A stretch of 64,000 bases of DNA. It comes from CAJXMH01 sp040220135. GTDB taxonomy: Bacteria > Bacteroidota > Bacteroidia > Flavobacteriales_E > Vicingaceae. Each line of letters begins with the position of its first letter. Positions within the stretch are counted from its first letter, which is position 1. Both the position numbers and the translations under genes were made by a program. The DNA is taken from the NCBI GenBank assembly GCA_040220135.1, contig JAVJTT010000009.1:248001-312000 (forward strand), in the 5' to 3' direction. Under the pieces are notes generated by a model. The model was not told the origin of the DNA and made no database searches. It worked only from the letters and a program-made list of their open reading frames with translations. This document shows, one piece after another, positions 35,610-44,577 of the stretch.

Positions 35610-36989
35610 TTAATGTTCTTGGTCAGCTTTTTTGTATTGTTCACCTGATGATTTCAATATCGTCTTCAATTCATTTAATGGAAGTACAGGGAAGAATCTT
35701 GCAAACAGCAAAAAGAGTACGAAGAATATCCCAATAGTTCCAATAAAACACCCAATATCCACAAAAGTAGGATGGAACATGGTCCATGAAGAAGGCAAGT
35801 AATCTCTGTGTAATGAGGTAACAATAATTACAAAACGCTCAAACCACATTCCGATGTTTACGATAATTGACATAAAGAAAGTAAACATGATGTTGGTTCT
35901 TAATTTTTTGAACCAGAATAGCTGTGGAGAAATCACGTTACAGGTCATCATAATCCAATAAGACCAAGCATAAGGCCCTGTCGCTCTGTTTAAAAAGGCA
36001 TAACCTTCATACTCAACTCCAGAGTACCAAGAAATGAACAACTCTGTTAAGTAAGCCACGCCCACGATTGAACCGGTAACGATGATTACAATATTCATGT
36101 ACTCGATGTGCTTTCTAGTGATATAATCTTCCAAGCTCATCACTTTTCTCATGATGATCAACAAGGTTTGCACCATCGCAAAACCTGAGAAAACAGCACC
36201 GGAAACAAAGTAAGGTGGGAAAATTGTAGTATGCCATCCTGGAATTACAGAAGTGGCAAAGTCCATACTTACAATAGAGTGAACCGAAAACACTAGTGGT
36301 GTTGCTAATCCGGCAAGTACCAAAGAAATTTCTTCAAAACGGTTCCATGCTTTCGCATTTCCGGTCCAACCGAAAGCCAATAAACTATAAACTTTCTTAG
36401 GTACCGCTTGAGTTACCTTGTCACGTATGGTGGCAAAATCAGGAATAAGCCCAATGTACCAGAATACGAGTGAAACTGAGAAATAGGTTGAAATTGCGAA
36501 TACATCCCAAAGCAAGGGAGAGTTAAAGTTTACCCAAAGTGAACCAAATTGGTTGGGTAACGGAAATACAAAATAAGCTAACCAAATTCTACCCATGTGA
36601 ATACCTGGCCATACGGCAGCCATCATCACAGCAAAGATGGTCATTGCCTCTGCAGAACGGTTAATCGCCATTCTCCATTTCTGACGGAACAACAACAATA
36701 CGGCAGAGATTAGGGTTCCGGCGTGACCGATACCTACCCACCATACAAAGTTGGTAATGTCCCACGCCCAACCTACGGTTTTATTTAATCCCCAGGTTCC
36801 AACACCGGTTCCTAACAAGTAAAGGATACAACCGATTCCCCATAAGGCCATAACGGCTGAGATACCAAAAACGATCCACCAAGATCGGTTTGCTTTCCCC
36901 ACCACCGGAGACATCACATCGTCTGTGATCTGACCGTAAGTCTTTTCTCCAAGTATTAAGGGTTCTCTTATCGCTGCTTCTTGCTGCAT
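35610..36989 (-). CDS. actC: Alternative complex III quinol-oxidising membrane subunit ActC (NrfD-like)
   Basis: The product is 459 aa with about ten membrane helices and the NrfD/polysulfide reductase fold. Typical segments are VGIGHAGTLISAVLLL, WRMAINRSAEAMTIFAVM, WPGIHMGRIWLAYF and VHSIVSMDFATSVIPGWHTT. The His and Asp residues in these helices form the menaquinol site and the proposed proton path. It receives menaquinol and passes electrons to the Fe-S clusters of ActB. It follows actB after 11 bases. Confidence 0.95.
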   Translation of the reverse strand: MQQEAAIREPLILGEKTYGQITDDVMSPVVGKANRSWWIVFGISAVMALWGIGCILYLLGTGVGTWGLNKTVGWAWDITNFVWWVGIGHAGTLISAVLLLFRQKWRMAINRSAEAMTIFAVMMAAVWPGIHMGRIWLAYFVFPLPNQFGSLWVNFNSPLLWDVFAISTYFSVSLVFWYIGLIPDFATIRDKVTQAVPKKVYSLLAFGWTGNAKAWNRFEEISLVLAGLATPLVFSVHSIVSMDFATSVIPGWHTTIFPPYFVSGAVFSGFAMVQTLLIIMRKVMSLEDYITRKHIEYMNIVIIVTGSIVGVAYLTELFISWYSGVEYEGYAFLNRATGPYAWSYWIMMTCNVISPQLFWFKKLRTNIMFTFFMSIIVNIGMWFERFVIIVTSLHRDYLPSSWTMFHPTFVDIGCFIGTIGIFFVLFLLFARFFPVLPLNELKTILKSSGEQYKKADQEH

Positions 36990-37000
36990 TCTATTGTGTT

Positions 37001-40000
37001 TTAAGCAATGTTTGATTCTGTATTTCTAACTTTAACCTGGTAATAAATGTTGGGGTCTGTTCCTACCTCCTCAATTACACGGTAAGCTCTGCTATTTTCT
37101 GAGCGCTCTCTAACTTCACTTTCTACATCGTTCAAGTCACCAAAGATAATCGCGTTTGAAGAGCATGCGGTTGAACAAGCTGTTTGAGCTTCTTCATCAT
37201 TTACCTTACGGCCTTCTTTCTTGGCTTTTAGCTTTGTTTCTTGAATCATTTGAACACACATGCTACACTTCTCCATTACCCCTCTAGCTCTTACTGTAAC
37301 GTCTGGGTTCAAAACCATTCTACCTAAATCATCTTGCGATGGGTTCAAATCAGAGAACTTATCTAGATTCTGGTAGCTAAACCAGTTAAATCTTCTCACT
37401 TTGTAAGGGCAGTTATTCGCACAATACCTTGTTCCGATACAGCGGTTATAGGTCATTTGGTTTAGACCCTCATTACTATGCGTGGTAGCAGCAACCGGAC
37501 AAACTGTTTCACAAGGTGCATGGTTACAGTGCTGACACATCATGGGTTGATGAACAACCTGTGGATTATCCTCAGGCGTTTCCATCTCCGTGTAATTCTT
37601 TGAGGCAACATCCTCTGCATTTGCACTAAAATAACGGTCAATTCTCAACCAATGCATTTCACGCGATCTTCTTACCTCATCCTTTCCAACCACCGGAACA
37701 TTGTTTTCGGTATTACAAGCCGTAACACAAGCGGCACAACCGGTACAGGCATTTAAATCAATGCTCATTCCCCAGTGGTGACCTACCTTTCTTACCGGGT
37801 GTTTTGCCCAAAGATCGATGTCTTTCACATCTTTCGGACCATCATGAGTGGCTAGGATGTGATCTGGATTGTAATCTTCTTTGCTGCCATTCTTGAAGGT
37901 TTTCCAATCTGTCTCTCTAATAATGGATGTTCTTCCCATTATAGTTTGATGCGTTTGGGTCGTTGCTACCTGATAATCACTTCCTGTAGCTTCAAAACTT
38001 ACTTCAGCAGTATAATTTGATGGATTTTTCTTTGCTGCTTGTGCAGGATAAAAGTTGAACCCAATAATTTCGTCTTTTTTACCAATTGCTTGGCCATAAC
38101 CTAAGGCTACACTTAAAGTTCCTTTTGCCTGTCCAGGTTGAGCAATAACGGGAACATTTTCATAGCTTACTCCATTCACTGTTAAATTTATGGTATCCGC
38201 ATTTTTTTGTTCGCCATACTCCGTAGCAAAACCCTGCTCTCTAGCGTCTGAAGGATTTATGGCTACATAATTATCCCATGTCATTTTAGAAATTGGATCA
38301 GGCAATTCTTGCAACCAAGGATTGTGTGCCTGATTTCCATCGCCAATACCAACTTTTTCATAGAAGCTTAGCTCCCAAGCTGAAGAAGCTGGCTTTGGAA
38401 TTGATACTCCATTCAACGCTTCTGCCTTATAGATGGCTTGCTCTGCAGGAGTATCCATGGAAACAAAACCCTCATGTAAAGTATTGTTCCAAAAATCTTC
38501 AAATAAAACTGGAGGATTAGGCATGCTTGATGCCGTTTCTTTCCAATTTAACTTGATGTAGTCGTGATAAGATACGTCCTTCTCAGCGAGGCTTAGAAGC
38601 GTATCTTCAAATTGCTTTGTATCAAACAAAGGACTAATTGTGGGCTGCGCTACAACATAGTGGCCTTTGGTTGGATTGAAGTCGTTCCAGGCTTCTAGGT
38701 AGTGATGGGCAGCACCTACATATTTCGAATTAGCGGTAGTTGCATTTGGCCTAACCGCAAAAGTAGCTACAGCATTTACTTTAGCAAGTGCTGCTTCAAA
38801 GCCAAGGTCTGAAGCGGTGTTGTATACAGGATTTACTCCATCCATTAATAACATGCCAACGCTGCCTGATTTCATATCTGAAACTAGGGCTTCAAAATCT
38901 GAATCTATGCCTTTCTTCACATAAACCGGCTTCGACATATCAAGTGTCTTACCATAGTTGCCAAGCATTTGGTTGATTCCATTTACCAACAACTGTGTAG
39001 ACTTGTCGTTCAAGCCAGATAGAACAATTGATGAACCTCTGTTGGCCAACAAATGCTCAGCGGCTGTCTTAATTTTTTCAGTGTACTGCACTTTAGGGGA
39101 AGATACTGCAGAACCACCAGTTTTCTTGGCAATGTAGTTGTAAAGGGCTGCAACAACCGCTGCTTGCTCAGAAGGTTTCACTGGTGTCCTAACATCAGCA
39201 TTTGAACCTGTAAGTGACAGACGGCTTTCAAACTGAAAGTGTCTTGACATCCAGCCATTCTCAGGGTTTCTTCCTTTTGTATATCCCGACTCTACGGCCA
39301 ATGCATTAGGGTAGGAAGACAAAAAGTCCGCCCCTACACTAACAATAGATTTGGCATTTTCTAGCTTATATGTAGGCAAGGCTTTCATCCCGAAGCTTGC
39401 TTCGTTCGCCTCTAGCATTCCGCTATATGAAACTGCATCGTAACATACATGGTGAATATCTGCATCAGGATATAAACCAATAAACTCTTCAATCAACTTC
39501 AAGGTAGAAGGACTGCAAGTAGAGTTGGTAACAATTCTTACTTTCTTTCCTCCTTTTACAGCAGCATCTAAATCTGCCTTTAATTGTTTATTAAAAGTAG
39601 ACCATGAAACTTCACCTCCATCTATTTGTGGAGCTTTGAAACGCTTCCCGTCATACAGCGATAAGACTGAAGAATTAATTCGAGCGTTAACTCCACCTTT
39701 GGTTAAAGGAGACTTTTTGTTTCCATCTATTCTTATCGGGCGACCCTCGCGAGTTTTAACTACAATTTCTGCATAGTCATTTCCGTCAGCATAGGCCGTA
39801 GCAAAGTAATTTGCAATACCCGGATTAATTTTGTCTGTCTTAACTACGTAAGGAATTACCTTGTTAACAGGAGTTTCACAAGCAGCTAAAGAAGCTGCGG
39901 TTACTCCAAATCCCAAATATTTCAAGAAATCTCTTCTTGATGTTTTTGAACTTTCCAAGAGGTTTTGCTCGCCCAAGAAGTCTTCTGCAGGCAAATATTC

Positions 40001-40087
40001 GCTAAACTCTTTGTTCTTCGACTTTTCAAAGGATGGAGTATCATGTAACTCGTCAACTCCTTTCCAGTATTTCTTATTATTTGACAT
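37001..40087 (-). CDS. actB: Alternative complex III Fe-S subunit ActB (molybdopterin-like plus ferredoxin domains)
   Basis: The product is 1028 aa. The N-terminal twin-arginine motif lies inside the chain (SRRDFLKYLG, Arg51-Arg52), as in the Bacteroidota TAT-variant family. Residues 60-740 form a molybdopterin-oxidoreductase-like domain, which in ActB proteins carries no molybdenum cofactor. The C-terminal part is an NrfC-like ferredoxin domain with the clusters CTGCAACVTAC, CQHCNHAPCETVC, CIGTRYCANNCPY and CSMCVQM...CSTAC. It relays electrons from the quinol site to the ActA hemes. It follows actA after 26 bases. Confidence 0.95.
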   Translation of the reverse strand: MSNNKKYWKGVDELHDTPSFEKSKNKEFSEYLPAEDFLGEQNLLESSKTSRRDFLKYLGFGVTAASLAACETPVNKVIPYVVKTDKINPGIANYFATAYADGNDYAEIVVKTREGRPIRIDGNKKSPLTKGGVNARINSSVLSLYDGKRFKAPQIDGGEVSWSTFNKQLKADLDAAVKGGKKVRIVTNSTCSPSTLKLIEEFIGLYPDADIHHVCYDAVSYSGMLEANEASFGMKALPTYKLENAKSIVSVGADFLSSYPNALAVESGYTKGRNPENGWMSRHFQFESRLSLTGSNADVRTPVKPSEQAAVVAALYNYIAKKTGGSAVSSPKVQYTEKIKTAAEHLLANRGSSIVLSGLNDKSTQLLVNGINQMLGNYGKTLDMSKPVYVKKGIDSDFEALVSDMKSGSVGMLLMDGVNPVYNTASDLGFEAALAKVNAVATFAVRPNATTANSKYVGAAHHYLEAWNDFNPTKGHYVVAQPTISPLFDTKQFEDTLLSLAEKDVSYHDYIKLNWKETASSMPNPPVLFEDFWNNTLHEGFVSMDTPAEQAIYKAEALNGVSIPKPASSAWELSFYEKVGIGDGNQAHNPWLQELPDPISKMTWDNYVAINPSDAREQGFATEYGEQKNADTINLTVNGVSYENVPVIAQPGQAKGTLSVALGYGQAIGKKDEIIGFNFYPAQAAKKNPSNYTAEVSFEATGSDYQVATTQTHQTIMGRTSIIRETDWKTFKNGSKEDYNPDHILATHDGPKDVKDIDLWAKHPVRKVGHHWGMSIDLNACTGCAACVTACNTENNVPVVGKDEVRRSREMHWLRIDRYFSANAEDVASKNYTEMETPEDNPQVVHQPMMCQHCNHAPCETVCPVAATTHSNEGLNQMTYNRCIGTRYCANNCPYKVRRFNWFSYQNLDKFSDLNPSQDDLGRMVLNPDVTVRARGVMEKCSMCVQMIQETKLKAKKEGRKVNDEEAQTACSTACSSNAIIFGDLNDVESEVRERSENSRAYRVIEEVGTDPNIYYQVKVRNTESNIA

Positions 40088-40113
40088 AAGCTTTATTCTG
40101 CTTCAAAAAAATC

Positions 40114-41388
40114 TTAGTAATGACATTTTGCACATTCGATACCTCCAAGCTCGGAAACAGTAATAGTACCGTCTTCCAAATATTGCTTTTTTAAATCTTC
40201 TGGTAATCGATTATGTATTTCATCGTAATACTTGTTATTGGCCATTTGCACCTTTGTTTCCCGGTGGCAATTAATACACCAACCCATGGTAAGGGATGCA
40301 TGCTGCTTTCCTACTGTATATGTTTCAACAGGCCCGTGACACTTTTCACATGCTATTTTACCTACTGCAACGTGCTGTGAGTGATTAAAATAAACGTGAT
40401 CAGGCAGATTATGCACCTTTACCCACTTAATAGGCTTTTTATTTGGCCCATAAGTTTTCGTTACAGGATCAAAGTCTAAGGCCTTGTAAATTTTTGCTAT
40501 TTCTTCTTTTCCGTACTGCGGACCCTCTTGTATGTAAGTATGACAATTCATACATAAATTCGGCGAAGGAATTCCTGCAGACTTGCTGTAAGAAGCACTG
40601 CTGTGACAATACTGACAGTCAATTCCATTGGTACCGGCATGCAGTTTATGAGAAAATTTAATCGGTTGCTCAGGCTCATAGCCAGTGTAAACACCCACTT
40701 TTAAAGCTGCATCCCAACCTACTTTTGCCACTAATGCTACGACAACAATTCCCATTAAGGCAACAATTGTTTTGTTTGACTGAACCCAACTACCAAGTGC
40801 ATTACCCATGCTCTTTTCTTCTGGGGTGGCCTCTCCACTTTTCTTAGCCTCTACAATGGCTAAAGAATGCTGAACCTTTCTTAAAACAGAAATCAAGATT
40901 AAGAAAACCAAGACCAAGCCCAAGGCTATGTAAGTCGTGTTATCTGAAGCATTATCTACCGCAACTGCCTCTCCACCGTCTGTCGCTGCCGTTGCATCAG
41001 CCGCTGCCTCAGGAGCCTTCTCATTGTAATCTTTAACGTAAGTCAGAATAGCATCAATCTGCTCATTATTCACAGGCTGAGCAGGCATCAATACTTTATT
41101 ATATTGTTCGTAAACCGCTACCGCTTGGGCATCCCCTGACTCGATTAATGATTGAGAGTTTTTGATCCACTTGTAGAGCCACTCTCTTTCATACTTATCA
41201 TAAACGCCGGCCAAACCAGGCCCAACCAATTGATTATTCCCCGGACTGTGACAAGATGCACAGTAGCTTTTAAACAACTTTTCGCCATCCTCCTGCGCCT
41301 TCAATTCAGTTGAACTGAGACCCAACAGCATGAAAAAACCTAGGAATCCTAAAATCGAAAAGGTTGATTTTGCTGATATAAACTTCAT
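40114..41388 (-). CDS. actA: Alternative complex III multiheme cytochrome c subunit ActA with fused monoheme domain
   Basis: The product is 424 aa with a signal peptide (cleavage near LKAQ, residue 32). Six heme c sites are visible: CASCH (43-47) in an N-terminal class I cytochrome domain, then CQYCH, CMNCH, CEKCH, CINCH and CAKCH in the pentaheme ActA domain. The halves are joined by an Ala/Asp-rich linker and a membrane helix (TYIALGLVLVFLILISVL), with a second hydrophobic segment near residue 205. The fused monoheme domain could hand electrons on to the aa3 oxidase. It is first in the operon, with a -7 box about 63 bases upstream. Confidence 0.95.
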   Translation of the reverse strand: MKFISAKSTFSILGFLGFFMLLGLSSTELKAQEDGEKLFKSYCASCHSPGNNQLVGPGLAGVYDKYEREWLYKWIKNSQSLIESGDAQAVAVYEQYNKVLMPAQPVNNEQIDAILTYVKDYNEKAPEAAADATAATDGGEAVAVDNASDNTTYIALGLVLVFLILISVLRKVQHSLAIVEAKKSGEATPEEKSMGNALGSWVQSNKTIVALMGIVVVALVAKVGWDAALKVGVYTGYEPEQPIKFSHKLHAGTNGIDCQYCHSSASYSKSAGIPSPNLCMNCHTYIQEGPQYGKEEIAKIYKALDFDPVTKTYGPNKKPIKWVKVHNLPDHVYFNHSQHVAVGKIACEKCHGPVETYTVGKQHASLTMGWCINCHRETKVQMANNKYYDEIHNRLPEDLKKQYLEDGTITVSELGGIECAKCHY

Positions 41389-41450
41389 ATTTAGACAATT
41401 AGGTGTTTTGTGTTAAACCTTACAAATGGCAACCTATTTTTTACCGCCGA

Positions 41451-41458
41451 CAAATTTA
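41451..41458 (-). promoter_or_regulatory. -7 promoter box of the act-cox operon
   Basis: Read on the minus strand the site is TAAATTTG, an exact TAnnTTTG match, 62 bases upstream of the actA ATG. The 230-base gap (41389-41618) that holds it also serves the divergent SPOR gene; I see no other clear element in the gap. No -33 TTG is evident. Confidence 0.45.
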
Positions 41459-41618
41459 AACACTAAGGCGTATGAAGCCATTTGTTTAATATAAAATTAA
41501 TCCCCTTCACATTAATTTAGAATAATTCTAAATAAGGCTTCAGGTTCTAATTATGCTTTGGTTTGGATTATTTTGCCTTTAAATTCTTGGCACTAAGATT
41601 GATTTATACAACAGCAAT

Positions 41619-42098
41619 ATGACAACAAAGTTTATTCTACTACTCTTCTCTTTAGTTTGCTCATCGATGATGCTTTTAGCACAAAATGATAGCTTGTCAA
41701 AAACCACCAATCCGGCCTTAGACTATTATGATGCTGCAGGTCAAGCAACTGACAACTCAAAGGGAAAGCAAAAGATGGATGAAGGCATTCAGCTACTTTG
41801 TGAAGCTTATTGGGCAAAAAAGAAAAACATGGGTTATCGTGTTCAAATTTTTTCCGGTAAGTCTCGCTGGGAGGCCACCAAAGTTCGTTCAGAGTTTATT
41901 AGTAAGCATGGCGACGAAACAGCCATTAGCTTAGTTTACCAAGCGCCTAACTTTAAACTGAGGGTAGGCAACTTTAGAGACCGACTAAGTGCTAGCCATT
42001 TGCTCAGCAGTATTAAGGAGTCTTATCCAGCGTCATTTTTAGTGAAAGATGAGATTGCAATCCCCAACAGCTTAAAAGCTGAGCTAAAATCCAATTAA
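41619..42098 (+). CDS. Secreted SPOR-domain protein
   Basis: The product is 159 aa with a signal peptide ending near MMLLAQ. The C-terminal half (about 70-145) is a SPOR domain: GYRVQIFSGKSRWEATKVRSEF, then APNFKLRVGNFRDRLSASHLLSSIK. SPOR domains bind denuded septal peptidoglycan, so it probably acts in the periplasm at division sites. The N-terminal part (KTTNPALDYYDAAGQ) has no domain I know. It ends 4 bases before the next gene's only possible start, and it is divergent from the respiratory operon. Confidence 0.85.
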   Translation: MTTKFILLLFSLVCSSMMLLAQNDSLSKTTNPALDYYDAAGQATDNSKGKQKMDEGIQLLCEAYWAKKKNMGYRVQIFSGKSRWEATKVRSEFISKHGDETAISLVYQAPNFKLRVGNFRDRLSASHLLSSIKESYPASFLVKDEIAIPNSLKAELKSN

Positions 42099-42102
42099 GC
42101 AC

Positions 42103-43173
42103 TTGCTTATACAGTTTTCATTTCTTGTTTTCGCTTTAAAAACAATCAAGCTGATTCCTATTAATCTAATACTAGTCTTTTTACTGTCCACTTTCTGTAG
42201 TTGCCATTCTTATAACTCCAAACCACCTTTCCAAACTAAAATTAACGGCGTCAGTTTTGTCTCTACTTCAAAGCCGTTAGAAGATTCACTATACCAACTT
42301 CCTAGAAAGCTTGTAACAGCGAATAGTCTTGCCATTATGCCTTTTGGATTTATTCAAGATCAAGAAAGTGCTGTAAACTACAACCTAGATTGGCAATGGT
42401 GGGGTGAAAAAGAAGAAGGGGTAAGACAGATGATAAGAGCCGCCCTAAAGGAAAACTATCGGGTGATGCTAAAGCCTCAACTATGGCTTAAGGGCGGGAA
42501 GTATACCGGGCAGCTTTCTTTTGAGAAGAATGCAGATTGGAAAATTTTAGAAGCTTCTTACCGAGACTTTATATTAGATTTTGCTCACCTAGCTGCAGAA
42601 GAAAAAGTTGACCTCTTTTGTATTGGGACAGAATTGGAGCAGTTTACTCAAGAACGAAGCTACTTTTGGAAGCAATTGATCAAAGAAATAAAGGAGGTTT
42701 ATCAAGGCCCTTTAACATACGCATCTAACTGGGATGAATACCAAGAAGTTCCCTTTTGGCAGGAGCTTGACTTAATTGGGATAGACGCCTACTTTCCTTT
42801 GACTAAAAAGACCGAACCCACTAAAAAGGAACTAAACAAAGCAATGAGAGTATATTCAAGAGAGCTCAAACAGTTCTCTCTTGAAAAGGGAAAACCCATT
42901 CTTTTTACAGAGTATGGCTATTGTAGCAAAAAGGGAACAACTATTGAACCTTGGAAACACGATCGAAATGCCGAAGTAGACCTTGAAGCACAAACCTTAG
43001 CCTTGGAGTGTTTCTATGACACCTTTTGGGAAGAAGAATATATAGCAGGAGGGTTTCTATGGAAGTGGTTTCCAAATCATACTAAAGTGGGAGGAAAAAA
43101 TCATCCAGGTTTCACTCCTCAAAACAAGCCAGCTGAAAAAGTAGTTTTTCAAGCCTACAAAGAGTTCAATTAA
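42103..43173 (+). CDS. GH113-like glycoside hydrolase lipoprotein
   Basis: The product is 356 aa if read from TTG at 42103. The upstream in-frame stop is at 42085-42087 and no ATG precedes residue 79, so initiation is at TTG or a rarer codon. A hydrophobic signal with a lipobox-like FCSC (Cys32/Cys34) follows. The rest resembles GH113 (beta-mannanase-type TIM barrel): LFCIGTELEQF with candidate acid/base Glu177, LIGIDAYFPL, FTEYGY with candidate nucleophile Glu270, and WFPNHTK...GFTPQNKPAE. It is probably envelope-anchored; the substrate is unproven. Its stop interlocks with that of the convergent PNP gene (TTAA). Confidence 0.75.
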   Translation: MLIQFSFLVFALKTIKLIPINLILVFLLSTFCSCHSYNSKPPFQTKINGVSFVSTSKPLEDSLYQLPRKLVTANSLAIMPFGFIQDQESAVNYNLDWQWWGEKEEGVRQMIRAALKENYRVMLKPQLWLKGGKYTGQLSFEKNADWKILEASYRDFILDFAHLAAEEKVDLFCIGTELEQFTQERSYFWKQLIKEIKEVYQGPLTYASNWDEYQEVPFWQELDLIGIDAYFPLTKKTEPTKKELNKAMRVYSRELKQFSLEKGKPILFTEYGYCSKKGTTIEPWKHDRNAEVDLEAQTLALECFYDTFWEEEYIAGGFLWKWFPNHTKVGGKNHPGFTPQNKPAEKVVFQAYKEFN

Positions 43174-43982
43174 ATGCGTTTGATAAGCTCTTCATAAAGC
43201 TTAGTCAAGTCCTTTTCCGCTCTTCCGGCAATTTCTAAAATCTCTGCAATTGACACCGGCTGTAAGTTATCCGGATCACATTCATCGGTTAAAACTGAAA
43301 TGGCGCAGCAAGGAAGTCCCATGTGGTTGGCGACAATCACTTCTGGCGCGGTAGACATACCAACTGCATCAGACCCTATTTTTCGTAGATAGCGATATTC
43401 TGCTCGCGTTTCTAAGTTGGGACCGGCTACCGGAGTGTAAACACCTTCATGTAAAGTTATACCCAACTCTTGCGCAATGGCTTTCAGCATCCCATTCATT
43501 TCGGCATCATAAGGTTGAGACATATCAGGAAAACGTGGCCCCAATTCATCCAAATTTTTTCCTCTTAATGGATTATCCGGAATCATATTAATGTGGTCAT
43601 CGATCAACATTAAAGTGCCTTTTTTAAAGTCAGGATTTACTGTGCCTGCCGCATTTGAGATCAATAATTTCTCGATGCCTAATTTCTTGAAAACACGAAT
43701 GGGGAAAGTAATCTCTTCGCCCGAATAGCCTTCGTAATAGTGAAAGCGACCTTGCATGGCAATTACTTTTTTCCCGCTTAAAGTACCGTAGATCAATTTG
43801 CCGGAATGTGATTCAACTGTACTCACTGGAAAATTGGGGATATCGGCATAGTCGATAATTTGCTCGGCTTCTATTTTCAGGGCCAAATTTCCTAAGCCAG
43901 TTCCTAAAACAATTCCAACTTGTGGAGCGTCTGCCCCTTGCGACTTAATGTAATCAACGGCTTGCTGTATCTTTTCTAACAT
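43170..43982 (-). CDS. punA: Purine nucleoside phosphorylase (trimeric PNP family)
   Basis: The product is 270 aa. Family motifs are GIVLGTGLGNLA, VSTVESHSGKLIYGTLSGK, MQGRFHYYEGYS, GTVNPDFKKGTLMLIDDHIN, GPNLETRAEYRYLRKIGSDAVGMSTAPE and SVLTDECDPDN. It splits purine nucleosides with phosphate into base and ribose-1-phosphate. It lies one base after the DUF2064 transferase gene of the arsenosugar set. It may be simple purine salvage, or it may remove adenine from the dimethylarsinoyl nucleoside made by ArsS; the latter is inference from position. Confidence 0.93.
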   Translation of the reverse strand: MLEKIQQAVDYIKSQGADAPQVGIVLGTGLGNLALKIEAEQIIDYADIPNFPVSTVESHSGKLIYGTLSGKKVIAMQGRFHYYEGYSGEEITFPIRVFKKLGIEKLLISNAAGTVNPDFKKGTLMLIDDHINMIPDNPLRGKNLDELGPRFPDMSQPYDAEMNGMLKAIAQELGITLHEGVYTPVAGPNLETRAEYRYLRKIGSDAVGMSTAPEVIVANHMGLPCCAISVLTDECDPDNLQPVSIAEILEIAGRAEKDLTKLYEELIKRI

Positions 43983-43983
43983 C

Positions 43984-44577
43984 TTACTCTTCTTCTATTT
44001 TAAATCCAGTTTTTTCTAAATCTTCTAGGGTGTCCAAATCTACCAATTCCCGCAAAACTTTCACCTTTAAATTCGCCTCTTTTGCTCGACTCAAGGTCTC
44101 ATCGAAGACCGTTTCAGTTGACCATTCCATTTTTTCAAAAAGTGAACGATGGACTTGTTTCATTCCCAATAAATAATAGCCACCGTCGTTGGCAGGCCCA
44201 ATTACTAAATCATAATTATCGAGGGATTGAAAGGCATTCTTTACATCTTCCTTTGTCAGTTGAGGGCAATCACTGCCAATAATTACTTTTTTCTTTTCAT
44301 TTACTTGCAGAAATGCATTTAGCATCCGCTCGCCTAAACCAGTTTTACTTTGTATACTTTTCACAAAACGCAGCTCAGACCAAGAGTCGGCTCGATCAAT
44401 AAAATCTGAATAGTAGAGGTAGCGTTTCAATATCAGGCTCTCACATAGTTCACGGGTATAGCGCAGTAATGCTTGGTAAATGAACAAGGCCTTTTCGTCA
44501 CCCACGCTAGCGGCAAGCCTGGTTTTTACTTTTCCGGCAATCGGGTTTTTGATGAAAATAATCAGCGCTTCTTCCAT
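43984..44577 (-). CDS. Arsenosugar-associated DUF2064 glycosyltransferase (TIGR04282 type)
   Basis: This 197-aa cytoplasmic protein resembles the nucleotidyl/glycosyltransferase-like DUF2064 family. IIFIKNPIAGKVKTRLAASVG at the N-terminus is the nucleotide-binding loop; IIGSDCPQLTKEDV, VIGPANDGGYYLLGMK and a late VDLDTLEDLE follow. RefSeq calls this type TIGR04282 arsenosugar biosynthesis glycosyltransferase; its reaction is not settled. The gene starts directly after the arsS stop with no gap, and the PNP gene follows one base after its own stop, so the set is tightly coupled. Confidence 0.88.
   Translation of the reverse strand: MEEALIIFIKNPIAGKVKTRLAASVGDEKALFIYQALLRYTRELCESLILKRYLYYSDFIDRADSWSELRFVKSIQSKTGLGERMLNAFLQVNEKKKVIIGSDCPQLTKEDVKNAFQSLDNYDLVIGPANDGGYYLLGMKQVHRSLFEKMEWSTETVFDETLSRAKEANLKVKVLRELVDLDTLEDLEKTGFKIEEE

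Noticed and set aside
37001..40087. A true molybdenum enzyme
   Set aside because: The gene is ActB, as shown by operon context and ferredoxin clusters; the molybdopterin-like domain of ActB carries no molybdenum in known complexes.
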